The notes under the pieces were generated by a model, which did not search any database, was not told where the DNA came from, and saw only the letters and a list, made by a program, of their open reading frames with translations. Made by a program: the position numbers and the translations under genes. Of a stretch of DNA of 64,000 nucleotides, positions 1 through 8,531 are shown piece by piece (the first letter of the stretch is position 1; each line of letters opens with the position of its first letter). Origin of the DNA: an uncultured Bacteriovorax sp. Lineage in GTDB: Bacteria; Bdellovibrionota; Bacteriovoracia; Bacteriovoracales; Bacteriovoracaceae. The DNA lies in assembly GCA_946480715.1 (NCBI GenBank), contig CAMLKK010000001.1:62001-126000 (forward strand). Direction: 5' to 3'.

Positions 1-1242
1 GAGCAATGTTCGTTATCCCCTGAGATTATGTCTCGCGAAGAGGCATCTAAATCTGAATTGTGGGAAGCTTTTAGGTGCCGCTTCAGAAGTGATCTGCCTT
101 CTGGTTTTTTTGCAACTCCACCATTTATTAATGATAACGGAGAGAGCTTTGCGCTTCTTGCTTTCAAAAGCGGTCGTTCGCCATTTTCAGAAAAGAGTTG
201 GATTGTGGAGCATTTGAATTTTTTCCACGTAAGTGAGCTGATTTATCTCCCAGAGGATTCTTTAAGTCAGGCGTATCGAATCTTGAAAACGTTGCGGCCA
301 TATGATCTGGATCAATTAACGAAAGGGACTGATAAAATATTAGGATCAAGTTTCTATTTTGTTAAAGCTGATGAAAAAACGGGAAGAAGATATTTTGTTT
401 TTTCTGTTGAGCAATTGAACAAATTTTTTAGTGAAAAAGAATATTTTCCCAAACTGAAGATGGGCGATGAGACTTGTTTTTTCCAAGACGGAAGTCTTTG
501 TTGGCAAAAACGATCGGCCAATCTATTGGAGATGATTCGTCCTTCATCGATTCTCATTTTTGTCTCTTCACTCATTGTTCTGATTATAGTTATTTTAAGT
601 TTGTACAGTAGGATTCATTTTCAAAATAGGGAAGAAGAGCGGAAACGGCATGCTTTGCGGGTATTAACTCATGAATTGCGAACACCGATCACCAATCTTC
701 TTTTACTTATAGAAGGATTAAATAAGAAATCCGATACGATGGAGCCTGTTCTCTTAGAAGAGTTTCTCAAAATTGAAAGTGAAGTTTATCGCTTGAAACG
801 TTTAGCTGATAAGAGTTCTACTTATTTAAAAAGCGATCAAGATCAAACGCTGATGTCTTTTGAATGGGTGAAGATCGATTCAGTTAATTCCTTTTTGGCC
901 GATTTTCTGGAAAATTATTCTGGCAAACAGATCATTTTCGAACAACTGGAAAACGATGTTAGTCTCGAAATAGACGTCTATTGGTTTTCGATGTGTTTGA
1001 AGAATATTGTGGAGAATGCGCTTCAACATGGAAAAGCACCCGTTAATGTGACTCTCAAAATAAAAGATCACCTGTTGATTGTTGAAGTAAGTGATGAAGG
1101 AGTCTTTCAGAAAACTTCACAGTCATCTGGTTTGGGTTTAGGATTAAAATTAGTTGAAAAAATTATTACCGAAATGAAAGGTAAAATCGAAATTCAAAAA
1201 ACTCCAACAGTCGTAAAAATGTCATTCAGGTTGAAACAATGA
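1..1242 (+). CDS. Membrane sensor histidine kinase (5' end outside window)
   Basis: Autokinase of a two-component pair. The frame stays open upstream of the first ATG (position 28) to the window edge, and only one transmembrane segment is visible (about residues 173-196, numbered from that ATG). The real start and a first membrane segment therefore probably lie outside the window. Residues 1-170 form an extracytoplasmic domain that I do not recognise; it has Cys150 and Cys158 just before the membrane. The cytoplasmic part has an H-box with His215 in THELRTP, an N-box around NIVENALQHG, and GLGLGLKL as G2 box. The stop overlaps the regulator start (ATGA), so the two are co-translated. The Cys pair next to a DsbA-like neighbour raises the idea of envelope redox sensing, which is inference. 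Confidence 0.93.
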   Translation, partial: EQCSLSPEIMSREEASKSELWEAFRCRFRSDLPSGFFATPPFINDNGESFALLAFKSGRSPFSEKSWIVEHLNFFHVSELIYLPEDSLSQAYRILKTLRPYDLDQLTKGTDKILGSSFYFVKADEKTGRRYFVFSVEQLNKFFSEKEYFPKLKMGDETCFFQDGSLCWQKRSANLLEMIRPSSILIFVSSLIVLIIVILSLYSRIHFQNREEERKRHALRVLTHELRTPITNLLLLIEGLNKKSDTMEPVLLEEFLKIESEVYRLKRLADKSSTYLKSDQDQTLMSFEWVKIDSVNSFLADFLENYSGKQIIFEQLENDVSLEIDVYWFSMCLKNIVENALQHGKAPVNVTLKIKDHLLIVEVSDEGVFQKTSQSSGLGLGLKLVEKIITEMKGKIEIQKTPTVVKMSFRLKQ

Positions 1243-1910
1243 AAAGCATATTGATAGTCGAAGATGATCCATTATTAGGAAGCTCACTGAAAAAGATATG
1301 TGAAAGCGAAGGTCTACTGGCCCACCTGGCAATTGATCTCAAAACCGCCAGAGAATCAATGTACCAGTCATTTGATCTCATTGTGCTTGACTGGATGTTG
1401 CCTGATGGACAAGGAATTGATTTTCTCCGAGAACTAAGAAATCGTGACCTGAATCTTCCCGTGATACTTTTAACTGCACGAAACGATCTTATCGATAAAG
1501 TCGTTGGATTGGAGTCAGGTGCCAATGATTATATGACTAAGCCTTTCGAGTCCCGCGAGTTAATAGCACGGATTAGAGTTCAATTAAGAGAGAAGAAGCC
1601 TGCCCCATCCGGAGAAAGTCTTATTCATGGAAAACTTTCCTTGAATTTAAAAGAGCGCGATGTGATTTATGATGGAAAAAGAATCACTCTTACAAAAATG
1701 GAATTTGAGCTTCTTAAGTTACTAGTTGAAAATCCACGTCAAACTTTTACCCGTGAAAATTTGCTGGATAAAGTGTGGGGATATGAAAATTTTCCGACGA
1801 CGAGAACGGTTGATACTCACGTTCTGCAAATTCGGCAAAAAACATCAGATTCGCTTATAGAAACGATTCGCGGCCTTGGCTATCGCCTTGGCAATGTCAG
1901 CGAGAATTGA
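1239..1910 (+). CDS. OmpR/PhoB-family response regulator
   Basis: DNA-binding partner of the preceding kinase. The receiver domain (about residues 1-115) shows the acidic pair D9/D10, phosphoacceptor D51 in VLDWMLPDG, T79 and K101 in the YMTKPF motif. The C-terminal winged-helix domain (about 125-220) has the typical KMEFELLKLL and RTVDTHVLQIRQK segments, ending in RGLGYRL. Length (223 aa) is normal for the family. The start overlaps the kinase stop by 4 nt. Four 11-bp direct repeats begin inside its stop codon, and this spacing matches how PhoB/OmpR proteins bind, so autoregulation or control of the downstream lipoprotein gene is likely. Confidence 0.96.
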   Translation: MKSILIVEDDPLLGSSLKKICESEGLLAHLAIDLKTARESMYQSFDLIVLDWMLPDGQGIDFLRELRNRDLNLPVILLTARNDLIDKVVGLESGANDYMTKPFESRELIARIRVQLREKKPAPSGESLIHGKLSLNLKERDVIYDGKRITLTKMEFELLKLLVENPRQTFTRENLLDKVWGYENFPTTRTVDTHVLQIRQKTSDSLIETIRGLGYRLGNVSEN

Positions 1911-1944
1911 CAAAGAATTGACCTCGAATTGACCTCGAATTGAC
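1904..1944 (+). promoter_or_regulatory. Four 11-bp direct repeats (GAATTGACnnn), likely regulator operator
   Basis: GAATTGAC occurs at 1904, 1915, 1926 and 1937, always 11 bp apart, with spacers aaa, ctc and ctc. One helical turn per repeat is the geometry of tandem PhoB/OmpR-type binding sites. The array sits directly behind an OmpR-family regulator gene and overlaps the probable -35 region of the lipoprotein gene at 2011. The function as its operator is inferred. Confidence 0.7.
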
Positions 1945-1970
1945 TCCAATTTTTTATCCTTTGTTACGAT
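1940..1970 (+). promoter_or_regulatory. Probable promoter of the DsbA-like lipoprotein gene
   Basis: TTGACT at 1940-1945 lies within the last direct repeat, and TACGAT at 1965-1970 is a good -10. The spacer is 19 bp, longer than ideal, which fits a promoter that needs an activator bound over the -35. Confidence 0.45.
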
Positions 1971-2010
1971 CTAGGTAGTGAACGAAGGACTTCAAAATCG
2001 GGAGGATCAA

Positions 2011-2805
2011 ATGAAGGAAGCCAAAACTGTCGCATTTTTATTTTTACTTTTTCTTGTCAGCTGCTCAACTAAGCAACAAATAAAAGACGAAGTGACAAAA
2101 GTCATTTCTGAAAATCCACAAATTCTTGCAGATGCGATTGAAAAAAATCCTGTGGTGATTTTAACGGCCCTTCAGAATGCTTCGAAAAATGCCCAGAATG
2201 AATTAGCAAAACAAAAAGAAGCAGAAGAGAAAAAAGCGCTAGAAGAAACATTTAACAATCCAATCAAAGTTACGTTAAGAAAAGATGAAGCTATAAGGGG
2301 CGCAAAAAATGCACCAATTACACTTGTAGAATATTCTGATTTTGAATGTCCTTTTTGCAGCAGAGGATTTGAAACAGTTAAGAAACTCATGAGTAAATAC
2401 GACGGAAAAATTAAATTCGTCTATAAACACTTACCTTTAAGTTTTCACCCGCAAGCGATGATTTCGGCGCAATACTATGAAGCGCTTCGTTTGCAGAATG
2501 ATCAACTTGCTTTCAAGTTTCACGATGAAATTTTCAAAAACCAATCTAAACTTTCGGGTGGTGAAAATTTCTTGAAGGCCATTGCTAAAGAGCTTGGGGC
2601 CGATATGAAAAAATTATCAGTGGACGTAAAATCCAAGGCCGTTCAAACACGAATTGATGAAGATGTGGCCGAAGCTGGGCAATTAGGATTTCAAGGTACA
2701 CCTGGTTTTCTTTTGAATGGAGTTCCAGTTAAAGGAGCTTATCCGGAAGAATACTTTGTACAAATTATTGATGAATTACAAAAACGCGGTAAAGTTACTC
2801 TCTAA
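2011..2805 (+). CDS. DsbA-family thiol-disulfide lipoprotein
   Basis: Exported thioredoxin-fold oxidoreductase anchored as a lipoprotein. I chose the ATG at 2011 because GGAGG (2001-2005) stands 5 nt before it; an in-frame GTG at 1978 has no such site. The N-terminus has a signal sequence ending in the lipobox LVSC. Residues about 25-85 are a charged helical stalk. The thioredoxin-like domain follows, with the active site CPFC in SDFECPFCSRG and a cis-Pro loop near GTPGFLLNG. The architecture resembles DsbA/BdbD-type 'thioredoxin domain' proteins that oxidise or reduce envelope thiols. It lies downstream of a two-component pair, separated by an array of direct repeats. Confidence 0.9.
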   Translation: MKEAKTVAFLFLLFLVSCSTKQQIKDEVTKVISENPQILADAIEKNPVVILTALQNASKNAQNELAKQKEAEEKKALEETFNNPIKVTLRKDEAIRGAKNAPITLVEYSDFECPFCSRGFETVKKLMSKYDGKIKFVYKHLPLSFHPQAMISAQYYEALRLQNDQLAFKFHDEIFKNQSKLSGGENFLKAIAKELGADMKKLSVDVKSKAVQTRIDEDVAEAGQLGFQGTPGFLLNGVPVKGAYPEEYFVQIIDELQKRGKVTL

Positions 2806-2834
2806 TGAATATTGGTCGGTAAATTAACGTGAAA

Positions 2835-2860
2835 GAAGGGCCGTCTCAATGACGGCCTTC
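2835..2860 (+). terminator. Hairpin behind the DsbA-like gene
   Basis: GGCCGTC and GACGGCC form a stem around TCAAT, with extra AAG/CTT pairing outside. A long T-run is missing, so it is a moderate terminator candidate. Confidence 0.55.
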
Positions 2861-2967
2861 TGCAATGTCTTAGCAGAGTACTTACATCAATTATGACCAA
2901 GTCATGAAAGTGATTCACCTTGCCTTTTGAGACGCTCATTTTTTGTTAGATTGAAGATGAGGTAAAA

Positions 2968-3186
2968 ATGCATCTGTTTATGCAACGTCATGCTGAAAGA
3001 TTAATCGCTCTTCTCTTTGGATTGGCCCCAGTTATCCTCTTAGTGGCCATGACCAAATTTATTATGGAGGATCGAGCGCTTTATTTTACACCTGCGGAAG
3101 TTTTGCGAGTCATCACCATTGCTCCCTTTCTTGGGGCCATTCCATTTATTATCTGGAAGACATACGTTAAACTTCGTTATTTATAA
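2968..3186 (+). CDS. Small membrane protein, unknown function
   Basis: A 72-aa protein with two predicted membrane segments (about residues 12-31 and 47-63) separated by a short polar loop. A weak ribosome site (GATGAGGT) precedes the ATG by about 6 nt. The 3' end overlaps the convergent glutathione peroxidase gene by 6 nt. I recognise no family; hydrophobic layout and position in an otherwise empty 370-bp interval make it more likely real than chance. Confidence 0.6.
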   Translation: MHLFMQRHAERLIALLFGLAPVILLVAMTKFIMEDRALYFTPAEVLRVITIAPFLGAIPFIIWKTYVKLRYL

Positions 3187-3708
3187 TTGTCGGTCTATGG
3201 CCTTGAGAAGATCTTCATCAAGCGGGGAAGTTTTCGAGCGAAAGCGATCAACGACTTTGCCGTCTTTGCTGATGATAAATTTTTCAAAGTTCCAGAGAAT
3301 CGATCCATCAAATTCTTTGTTTGTATGAATCCATTTGATGAGAGGAGACTTTGAAGATCCAATGACATCTTGTTTTTCCATGATAGGAAAATCCACACCG
3401 TATTTTAGTCGACAAATGTTTCCAACTTCTTTGTTATCCTCTGGCGTTTGTCCCAAAAAATTATTGCTAGGGATTCCGACAACAACAACACCCTTAGTTT
3501 TGTAGCGTGTGTAAAGTTTCTGCAGGTCTTCTAATTGACCGGTAAATCCGCATTTGGTGGCGATATTAACCAGCACGACAACTTTTCCTTTGAGCTGATT
3601 GAAAGCAAAGCTTTTTCCATCCGTATCTTTTTGAGTAAATTTATAAAGCTCACTAGCTTCAACGTTAGTGAGAAGTAATAGACAGCAGGCAAATAATAGT
3701 TTTTTCAT
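3181..3708 (-). CDS. Exported glutathione peroxidase-like protein
   Basis: Thiol peroxidase of the GPx family, likely reducing peroxides in the periplasm. I start it at the ATG at 3708, which gives a signal peptide (MKKLLFACC.. to about residue 18); the open frame extends 21 codons further without support. The peroxidatic Cys53 is in NIATKCGFTGQ. The usual catalytic Gln (CNQF) is Asn here (PSNNF), while WNF near residue 138 keeps Trp and Asn. A second Cys in ICRLKYGVDFP stands where thioredoxin-dependent GPx enzymes have their resolving Cys, so thioredoxin-like partners are more likely than glutathione. Confidence 0.92.
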   Translation of the reverse strand: MKKLLFACCLLLLTNVEASELYKFTQKDTDGKSFAFNQLKGKVVVLVNIATKCGFTGQLEDLQKLYTRYKTKGVVVVGIPSNNFLGQTPEDNKEVGNICRLKYGVDFPIMEKQDVIGSSKSPLIKWIHTNKEFDGSILWNFEKFIISKDGKVVDRFRSKTSPLDEDLLKAIDRQL

Positions 3709-3854
3709 AAGAATATTATGATCAAAGTCAGGGAAGGAACGCAAGCGACAAACTTTAGACGGCCAACGCATCGCTCGTCACTAAAAAAGAATGTCATCAC
3801 TTCATTCTTCAGTATAAAATAGCGCGAATATTTCTCATTAACGAAGGACCATAG

Positions 3855-4610
3855 ATGAAACACTCTTTTCAAAATTTTCAAGTTGATCACATGACTCTCA
3901 TGTTGCAACCGCGTCTCTACAATGTAGCGTATGTTGTCTTTCATGTGATTTTTGGTGTCACACCGGAAAATCTTCTTTATGAAAAAAGAAAGGAATGGCA
4001 ACCAGGTCTCGGTGATCAATCACTGACTTTTGCCGTTCAAGTTGGACAGGGAAATAAAGACGACCGCGCTCAAAATAAAACGATATTTGCGGTTGTTCAG
4101 CCTTCAGAACCTATGTCTCAACCTTCGCATGTGAGAACGATGCTTGATTCTCATAACGCTGCGGCCTTATGGCAGCACGTGGCCTTGCGTACAAACGATC
4201 TTGTGGCCTTTCATAAGTTTGCAACTGAGCGTGGGGTGAACTTCATTACACCTATTCTAAAAGATGACCATGATGATTTAATCCAGGTTTTCAGTGGTGA
4301 ATGGTATTATCCGGGTATTCAATCCAGCAGTATGTTTTTTGAATTTGTTCAAAGACGTCCGAGCGAAGAAAGTTTACTGGCCATTCAAGAGGCCAACCGT
4401 GAATTGTGGTTTAGAGATAAAACATTCTTAGGTCTCTACGGCGAAAAAGAAAAAGAATACCAAAGTGGAAAGATCACTCCTTTTATTGATTTTGCACTCT
4501 TTGAAAAAATTGAGACAGAATTAAAAGGTTTGAAGCTCTGGGAAATTACACCTGCGATTATGGATCGTTGTGAATCCATCATGCTCGATTACGTCAAAGC
4601 AAAAAACTAA
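3855..4610 (+). CDS. VOC-fold protein related to 4-hydroxyphenylpyruvate dioxygenase
   Basis: Resembles the C-terminal catalytic half of HPPD-type dioxygenases. Candidate iron ligands are His12 in VDHMTLML, His108 in WQHVALRT and Glu163 in MFFEFVQR, the 2-His/1-Glu pattern of that family. The segment LIQVFSGEWYYPG with the following MFFEFVQR is also HPPD-like. At 251 aa it is shorter than true HPPD (about 350 aa), and no tyrosine catabolism genes lie nearby, so the substrate is unknown. The start has GAAGGA about 8 nt upstream. Confidence 0.75.
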   Translation: MKHSFQNFQVDHMTLMLQPRLYNVAYVVFHVIFGVTPENLLYEKRKEWQPGLGDQSLTFAVQVGQGNKDDRAQNKTIFAVVQPSEPMSQPSHVRTMLDSHNAAALWQHVALRTNDLVAFHKFATERGVNFITPILKDDHDDLIQVFSGEWYYPGIQSSSMFFEFVQRRPSEESLLAIQEANRELWFRDKTFLGLYGEKEKEYQSGKITPFIDFALFEKIETELKGLKLWEITPAIMDRCESIMLDYVKAKN

Positions 4611-4687
4611 TTCAATTTTCATCCTCATTTTTTGGCAAGATCTATGCTCCTTTAAAAGTTGAAGAGATTCGACTTTTAGAGGAGTAA

Positions 4688-5440
4688 ATGTCTATGAATA
4701 GAAATCATCAAGGAAGAAACGACCAGAAGCGCACTAACCAAGGCCGTCATCACGTGGCCTACAATCAAGCAGGACGATCTTATCAACGTCCTGAATTCGA
4801 GCGCTATGAAAGACAACATGGCAATTATAGATATAGCGGTGCTCGAGACGATGATCAGCGATATAACTTTGATGAAGAAGCGTGGGAAAGTCAATTTAAC
4901 AGACCGCCAACTTCAAAACGAAATTCTCTTCGTGAAAAACATCTTAATCAAAATCAGCAACGTCGATATTCAATTGAAGACGATAATGAAAACGATGTTA
5001 CTTATTCTCGCGGCTATCAAGAGTTTCATCGCGGTAGTGAACCACAACAAATCGAGCCTCGTGAGAAGTACCGTCATGAGAGAGTTCAAAACGCCTCTCG
5101 AGATTTTCATGGTCATGATCTCAGTTATCGAGCTCGCACCGAACAGCACCCTGAGCGTTTTATGGGAGAATCAAGAACTAATAAAATAAGTTATTCGGGA
5201 ATTGGACCTAAGAATTATCAGCGATCAGATAGTTCTCTTGAAGAGGAGATTTGTGAAGTTCTCACGAGAGATGCCAATATTGATCCTTCTGATATAGTCG
5301 TCGCTGTTGAAAATGGGACTGTAAAGTTGGCAGGCACCGTCGATAATCGAGAAGAGCGTTTTGCCATTGAACGAGTGGTTGATGGCATTTGGGGAGTGGA
5401 AGACATCATGAACGACATTAAAGTAAATAAAAGGCACTAA
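4688..5440 (+). CDS. BON-domain protein with long disordered N-terminus
   Basis: The C-terminal 70 residues form a BON domain (EEICEVLTRD.., the GTVKLAGTV hallmark, and VWGVEDIMNDI-like ending), as in OsmY-type proteins that bind membranes or help the envelope under stress. Residues 1-175 are very rich in Arg, Gln, Asn, His, Tyr and Ser and almost free of hydrophobic stretches, so probably disordered. No signal peptide is seen, so a cytoplasmic role is likely. GAGGAG lies 4 nt upstream of the ATG. The stop codon sits inside a strong terminator hairpin. Confidence 0.85.
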   Translation: MSMNRNHQGRNDQKRTNQGRHHVAYNQAGRSYQRPEFERYERQHGNYRYSGARDDDQRYNFDEEAWESQFNRPPTSKRNSLREKHLNQNQQRRYSIEDDNENDVTYSRGYQEFHRGSEPQQIEPREKYRHERVQNASRDFHGHDLSYRARTEQHPERFMGESRTNKISYSGIGPKNYQRSDSSLEEEICEVLTRDANIDPSDIVVAVENGTVKLAGTVDNREERFAIERVVDGIWGVEDIMNDIKVNKRH

Positions 5441-5459
5441 TGAATAGTGCCTTTTTTTT
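5430..5459 (+). terminator. Rho-independent terminator of the BON gene
   Basis: AAGGCACTA and TAGTGCCTT form a stem around ATGAA, followed by a run of eight or more T. The left arm includes the stop codon of the BON gene. Confidence 0.9.
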
Positions 5460-5462
5460 GAT

Positions 5463-5828
5463 TTAAGCTAGAGCGTTGATTTTTTCATTTAAAAGGCGAA
5501 GTGATTCTAAGTGCGCATCGATTTCTTTTTGAATTTCAGCATTGCGTGCGTTGTTCACTTTGAGTTCTTGCTCGAGAGTCGTGATTTTCAATGTTAATTC
5601 ATCAATCGCTTTGTTATGAAGCTCGATCAACGATTGTGATGAATTCTTTTTAACTGATGCAGCAGTTGTTTGTGTTGGGAATGCCATTTTTTTCTTTGCA
5701 GTTGTAGGTGCTACAGTCTCGCGGGATATTTGAGCACTTCTTTCCTTCATTTCTTTTGGCAGGTCTGTCGACTTAACAAAATAAATTCCCATGAGAACCA
5801 GTGATAATGCCATTAATCCTTCGATCAT
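5463..5828 (-). CDS. Membrane-anchored coiled-coil protein, unknown
   Basis: A 121-aa protein. Residues 1-20 are a hydrophobic anchor. Residues 20-65 are a polar Lys/Thr/Ala-rich linker. Residues about 68-120 carry a heptad-like pattern (LIELHNKAIDELTLKI.. to LLNEKINAL) typical of a coiled coil. AAGGGG precedes the ATG by about 7 nt. It ends just behind the terminator of the convergent BON gene. No family recognised. Confidence 0.75.
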   Translation of the reverse strand: MIEGLMALSLVLMGIYFVKSTDLPKEMKERSAQISRETVAPTTAKKKMAFPTQTTAASVKKNSSQSLIELHNKAIDELTLKITTLEQELKVNNARNAEIQKEIDAHLESLRLLNEKINALA

Positions 5829-5931
5829 AAAGACCCCTTAGTCTAAAAGTTGTCGGTTCTCTACAATGTACAGGAGATGAGGGGGCAATTGGCGATCTAT
5901 GAAATTTTTCCCCTTGGTCTCGGAGAACTGT

Positions 5932-8436
5932 CTAGATTTTTGACAGGTATTTTGCAGTCAAACTACGGGGTGATTTCACGATTTTAGCAGGTGGACCTGA
6001 GGTGACTATTGATCCACCTTCATCACCGGCCCCTGGCCCCATATCGATGACCCAATCGCTTTCAGCTACGACATGCATGTCATGCTCAACGAGAATAACC
6101 GTATGTCCTTGTTCGACTAGTTTTTGCAGCTGATGCATGAGTTTATCCACATCGTGGGGGTGCAGTCCTGTTGTCGGCTCATCAAGAATATAGAGTGTTG
6201 GAGAGCTATTTTTTCTTCCTAATTCAGTAGCTAATTTTATCCGCTGGGCCTCTCCACCTGAGAGTTCGGTTGCTGGTTGTCCCAATCGTAAATATCCCAG
6301 ACCAACTTCCTGAATCACAGAAAGCTGATGATGAATTGTAGGAACATCCATAAAAAAGGTGAGGGCTTCATCTACTGTTAAGTGAAGAACATCTGCAATA
6401 TTTTTATCTTTGTATTTAACAGTTAAAGTCTCTGCTTTATAGCGAGTCCCTGAACATACAGGGCAGGGAGCGTAGACACTTGGTAGAAAGAGCAGTTCTA
6501 CCATGACGAATCCTTCTCCTTGGCAGTTGTCACATCTTCCTTTTTGAACATTAAAAGAAAAACGTCCAGCATCGAAATTTTTTGACCTGGCCATTTTTGT
6601 CGAAGCAAAAACTTTTCGGATGTGATCGAAGACTCCTGTATAGGTCGCGAGATTTGATCGGGGAGTTCTCCCGATGGCCTTCTGATCGACTTGGACAAGC
6701 CGTTTGATCATTTGCAGATCACCGGATAGTTTGCCTTTTGTTTTTTCCACAAGTGGTCGATCGATAGGATTATCAGTTTCCTCTTCGTCATCAACTCTCA
6801 ACTTTTGCCCAAGATGTTCAGATAAAAGTTCGACGAGAGCAATTGTTACAAGAGTAGATTTCCCAGAACCTGATACGCCGGTCACGCTCGTGAGGACCCC
6901 AAGTGGAAAATCTGCATTTAGATTTTTAATATTGTTTTTAGTGAGATGATTGATCGATATCCACCCCGAAGGAGTGCGTTGTCTGCTTTCTCTAATTGTT
7001 TTTGCATAAAGATGTTTGGCCGTTAATGAGTTTTTCACTGACTTTAATCCGGCAGGATGTCCACTGTAGAGTATTTCACCTCCATGCTCACCGGCCTTAG
7101 GCCCAACATCCACAATCCAATCTGCCGCTTTTATAACTTCTATTTCATGTTCAACAATGAATAAACTATTTCCTGCGTCCTTTAGTTTTTGAAAGGCTCT
7201 CAACAATGCTTCCGTATCGGCAGGATGAAGGCCAGCACTCGGCTCATCAAGAACATATATAACTCCAAAGAGATTAGACCTCACTTGAGTCGCCAGTCTC
7301 AAACGCTGTAATTCGCCGGGAGAGAGTGTTGGAGTTGATCGTTCTAATGTTAAATAGCTGAGACCCAATTCAAGAATAACTTCAAGTCTCGAAACCATAT
7401 CCTCTGCAATTGTTTTCGCCGCCAATTGTTGTTCAGGGTGATGCGGGAATTTCTTTTTTAAAGTTTTTTCCAATGAATAAGGTTTAAAAATTTTGAGCAG
7501 TTCTTTAAGCGGCAGTTCATTCATCTGAGCGATGTCCAGATTTTCAAATTTTACTGAAAGCGATTCTGGCCGCAACCGTTTTCCCTTACAGACTTTGCAG
7601 AGGGTGCTTTCCATAAATTGTGCGACTCTTTTTTTCATGAGAGCACTTTGAGTATTGGCAAATGTCGAAATGACATAATTGCGAGCGCTGGAGAAATTTC
7701 CGTGATAACTTGGGGCCATTTTTTTCTTAATGGCCTGTTTGACTTCGGCGGATGTGAATCCTGCATAGACTGGAACATGAGGCGTTTCATCGGTATAAAG
7801 AATCCAATCGCGATCTTTTTTAGGAAGTTCCCGCCACGGTTTATTAACATTAAATCCGAGCGTGATAAGCATGTCTTTTAAATTTTGACCGTGCCATGCC
7901 GGAGGCCACGCAGCGACTGCTCTTTCACTAATTGAAAGTGAGTCATCAGGAACCATAAGTTTTTCACTTACATCAAAAACTTTACCAAGACCGTGACAGT
8001 GAGGACACGCCCCTTCGGGGGTGTTAGGAGAAAAACCTTCGGCATAAATGATTGACTGGCCTTTTGGATAATCACCTGCTCTGGAATAGAGCATTCTCAC
8101 AAGATGAGAAAGTGTCGTTACACTGCCTACTGATGAACGAGTTGTAGGTGTGCCTCGTTGTTGCTGTAACGCAACCGCTGGAGGTAACCCATGAATGGCG
8201 TCAACTTCCGGCACACTCATTTGGTTAAAAAGTCGTCTTGCATAAGGCGAGACTGATTCGAGGTAACGGCGCTGAGCTTCGGCATAGAGCGTGCCAAAGG
8301 CGAGTGATGATTTTCCCGAGCCAGAAACTCCAGTGAAAACCACTAAGCAATTTCTAGGAATTTCGACAGAAATATTTTTTAGATTATTTTCACGAGCACC
8401 TATGACTGAAACTTTATTTGAATCTTCATCATCCAT
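5932..8436 (-). CDS. UvrA2-like ABC ATPase (short UvrA paralogue)
   Basis: Two ABC ATPase halves of the UvrA type: Walker [10 protein letters not shown] near the N-terminus and again GVSGSGKST in the second half, signatures LSPGELQRL and LSGGEAQRI, and Walker B DEP motifs. Zinc-binding pairs are visible (CPHCHG, CKVCKG, and CDNCQG..CPVC). The UvrB-binding region between the first Walker A part and the first zinc module is missing: the chain jumps from [10 protein letters not shown] to ACPHC. With about 834 aa it is a class II UvrA2, a type linked to drug or DNA-damage tolerance rather than core repair. The start at 8436 fits the family N-terminus; the open frame continues 26 codons upstream without a clear ribosome site. 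Confidence 0.9.
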   Translation of the reverse strand: MDDEDSNKVSVIGARENNLKNISVEIPRNCLVVFTGVSGSGKSSLAFGTLYAEAQRRYLESVSPYARRLFNQMSVPEVDAIHGLPPAVALQQQRGTPTTRSSVGSVTTLSHLVRMLYSRAGDYPKGQSIIYAEGFSPNTPEGACPHCHGLGKVFDVSEKLMVPDDSLSISERAVAAWPPAWHGQNLKDMLITLGFNVNKPWRELPKKDRDWILYTDETPHVPVYAGFTSAEVKQAIKKKMAPSYHGNFSSARNYVISTFANTQSALMKKRVAQFMESTLCKVCKGKRLRPESLSVKFENLDIAQMNELPLKELLKIFKPYSLEKTLKKKFPHHPEQQLAAKTIAEDMVSRLEVILELGLSYLTLERSTPTLSPGELQRLRLATQVRSNLFGVIYVLDEPSAGLHPADTEALLRAFQKLKDAGNSLFIVEHEIEVIKAADWIVDVGPKAGEHGGEILYSGHPAGLKSVKNSLTAKHLYAKTIRESRQRTPSGWISINHLTKNNIKNLNADFPLGVLTSVTGVSGSGKSTLVTIALVELLSEHLGQKLRVDDEEETDNPIDRPLVEKTKGKLSGDLQMIKRLVQVDQKAIGRTPRSNLATYTGVFDHIRKVFASTKMARSKNFDAGRFSFNVQKGRCDNCQGEGFVMVELLFLPSVYAPCPVCSGTRYKAETLTVKYKDKNIADVLHLTVDEALTFFMDVPTIHHQLSVIQEVGLGYLRLGQPATELSGGEAQRIKLATELGRKNSSPTLYILDEPTTGLHPHDVDKLMHQLQKLVEQGHTVILVEHDMHVVAESDWVIDMGPGAGDEGGSIVTSGPPAKIVKSPRSLTAKYLSKI

Positions 8437-8531
8437 TTGCTGATCATCAAGCAATAGAGAGTGTGTCATCAATACAATGAGCACAAAAAACATTTTCTCA
8501 CATTCTCTGGTCAAATTTAAGTTGATGGGAA

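Noticed and set aside
1904..1944. Direct repeats as a possible CRISPR or transposon end
   Set aside because: Repeat unit is only 8 bp with 3-bp spacers and no cas or transposase gene is near; regulator binding fits better.
4806..5189. 127-aa plus-strand frame inside the BON gene
   Set aside because: It is out of frame with the BON protein, which has a ribosome site, a recognisable domain and a terminator.
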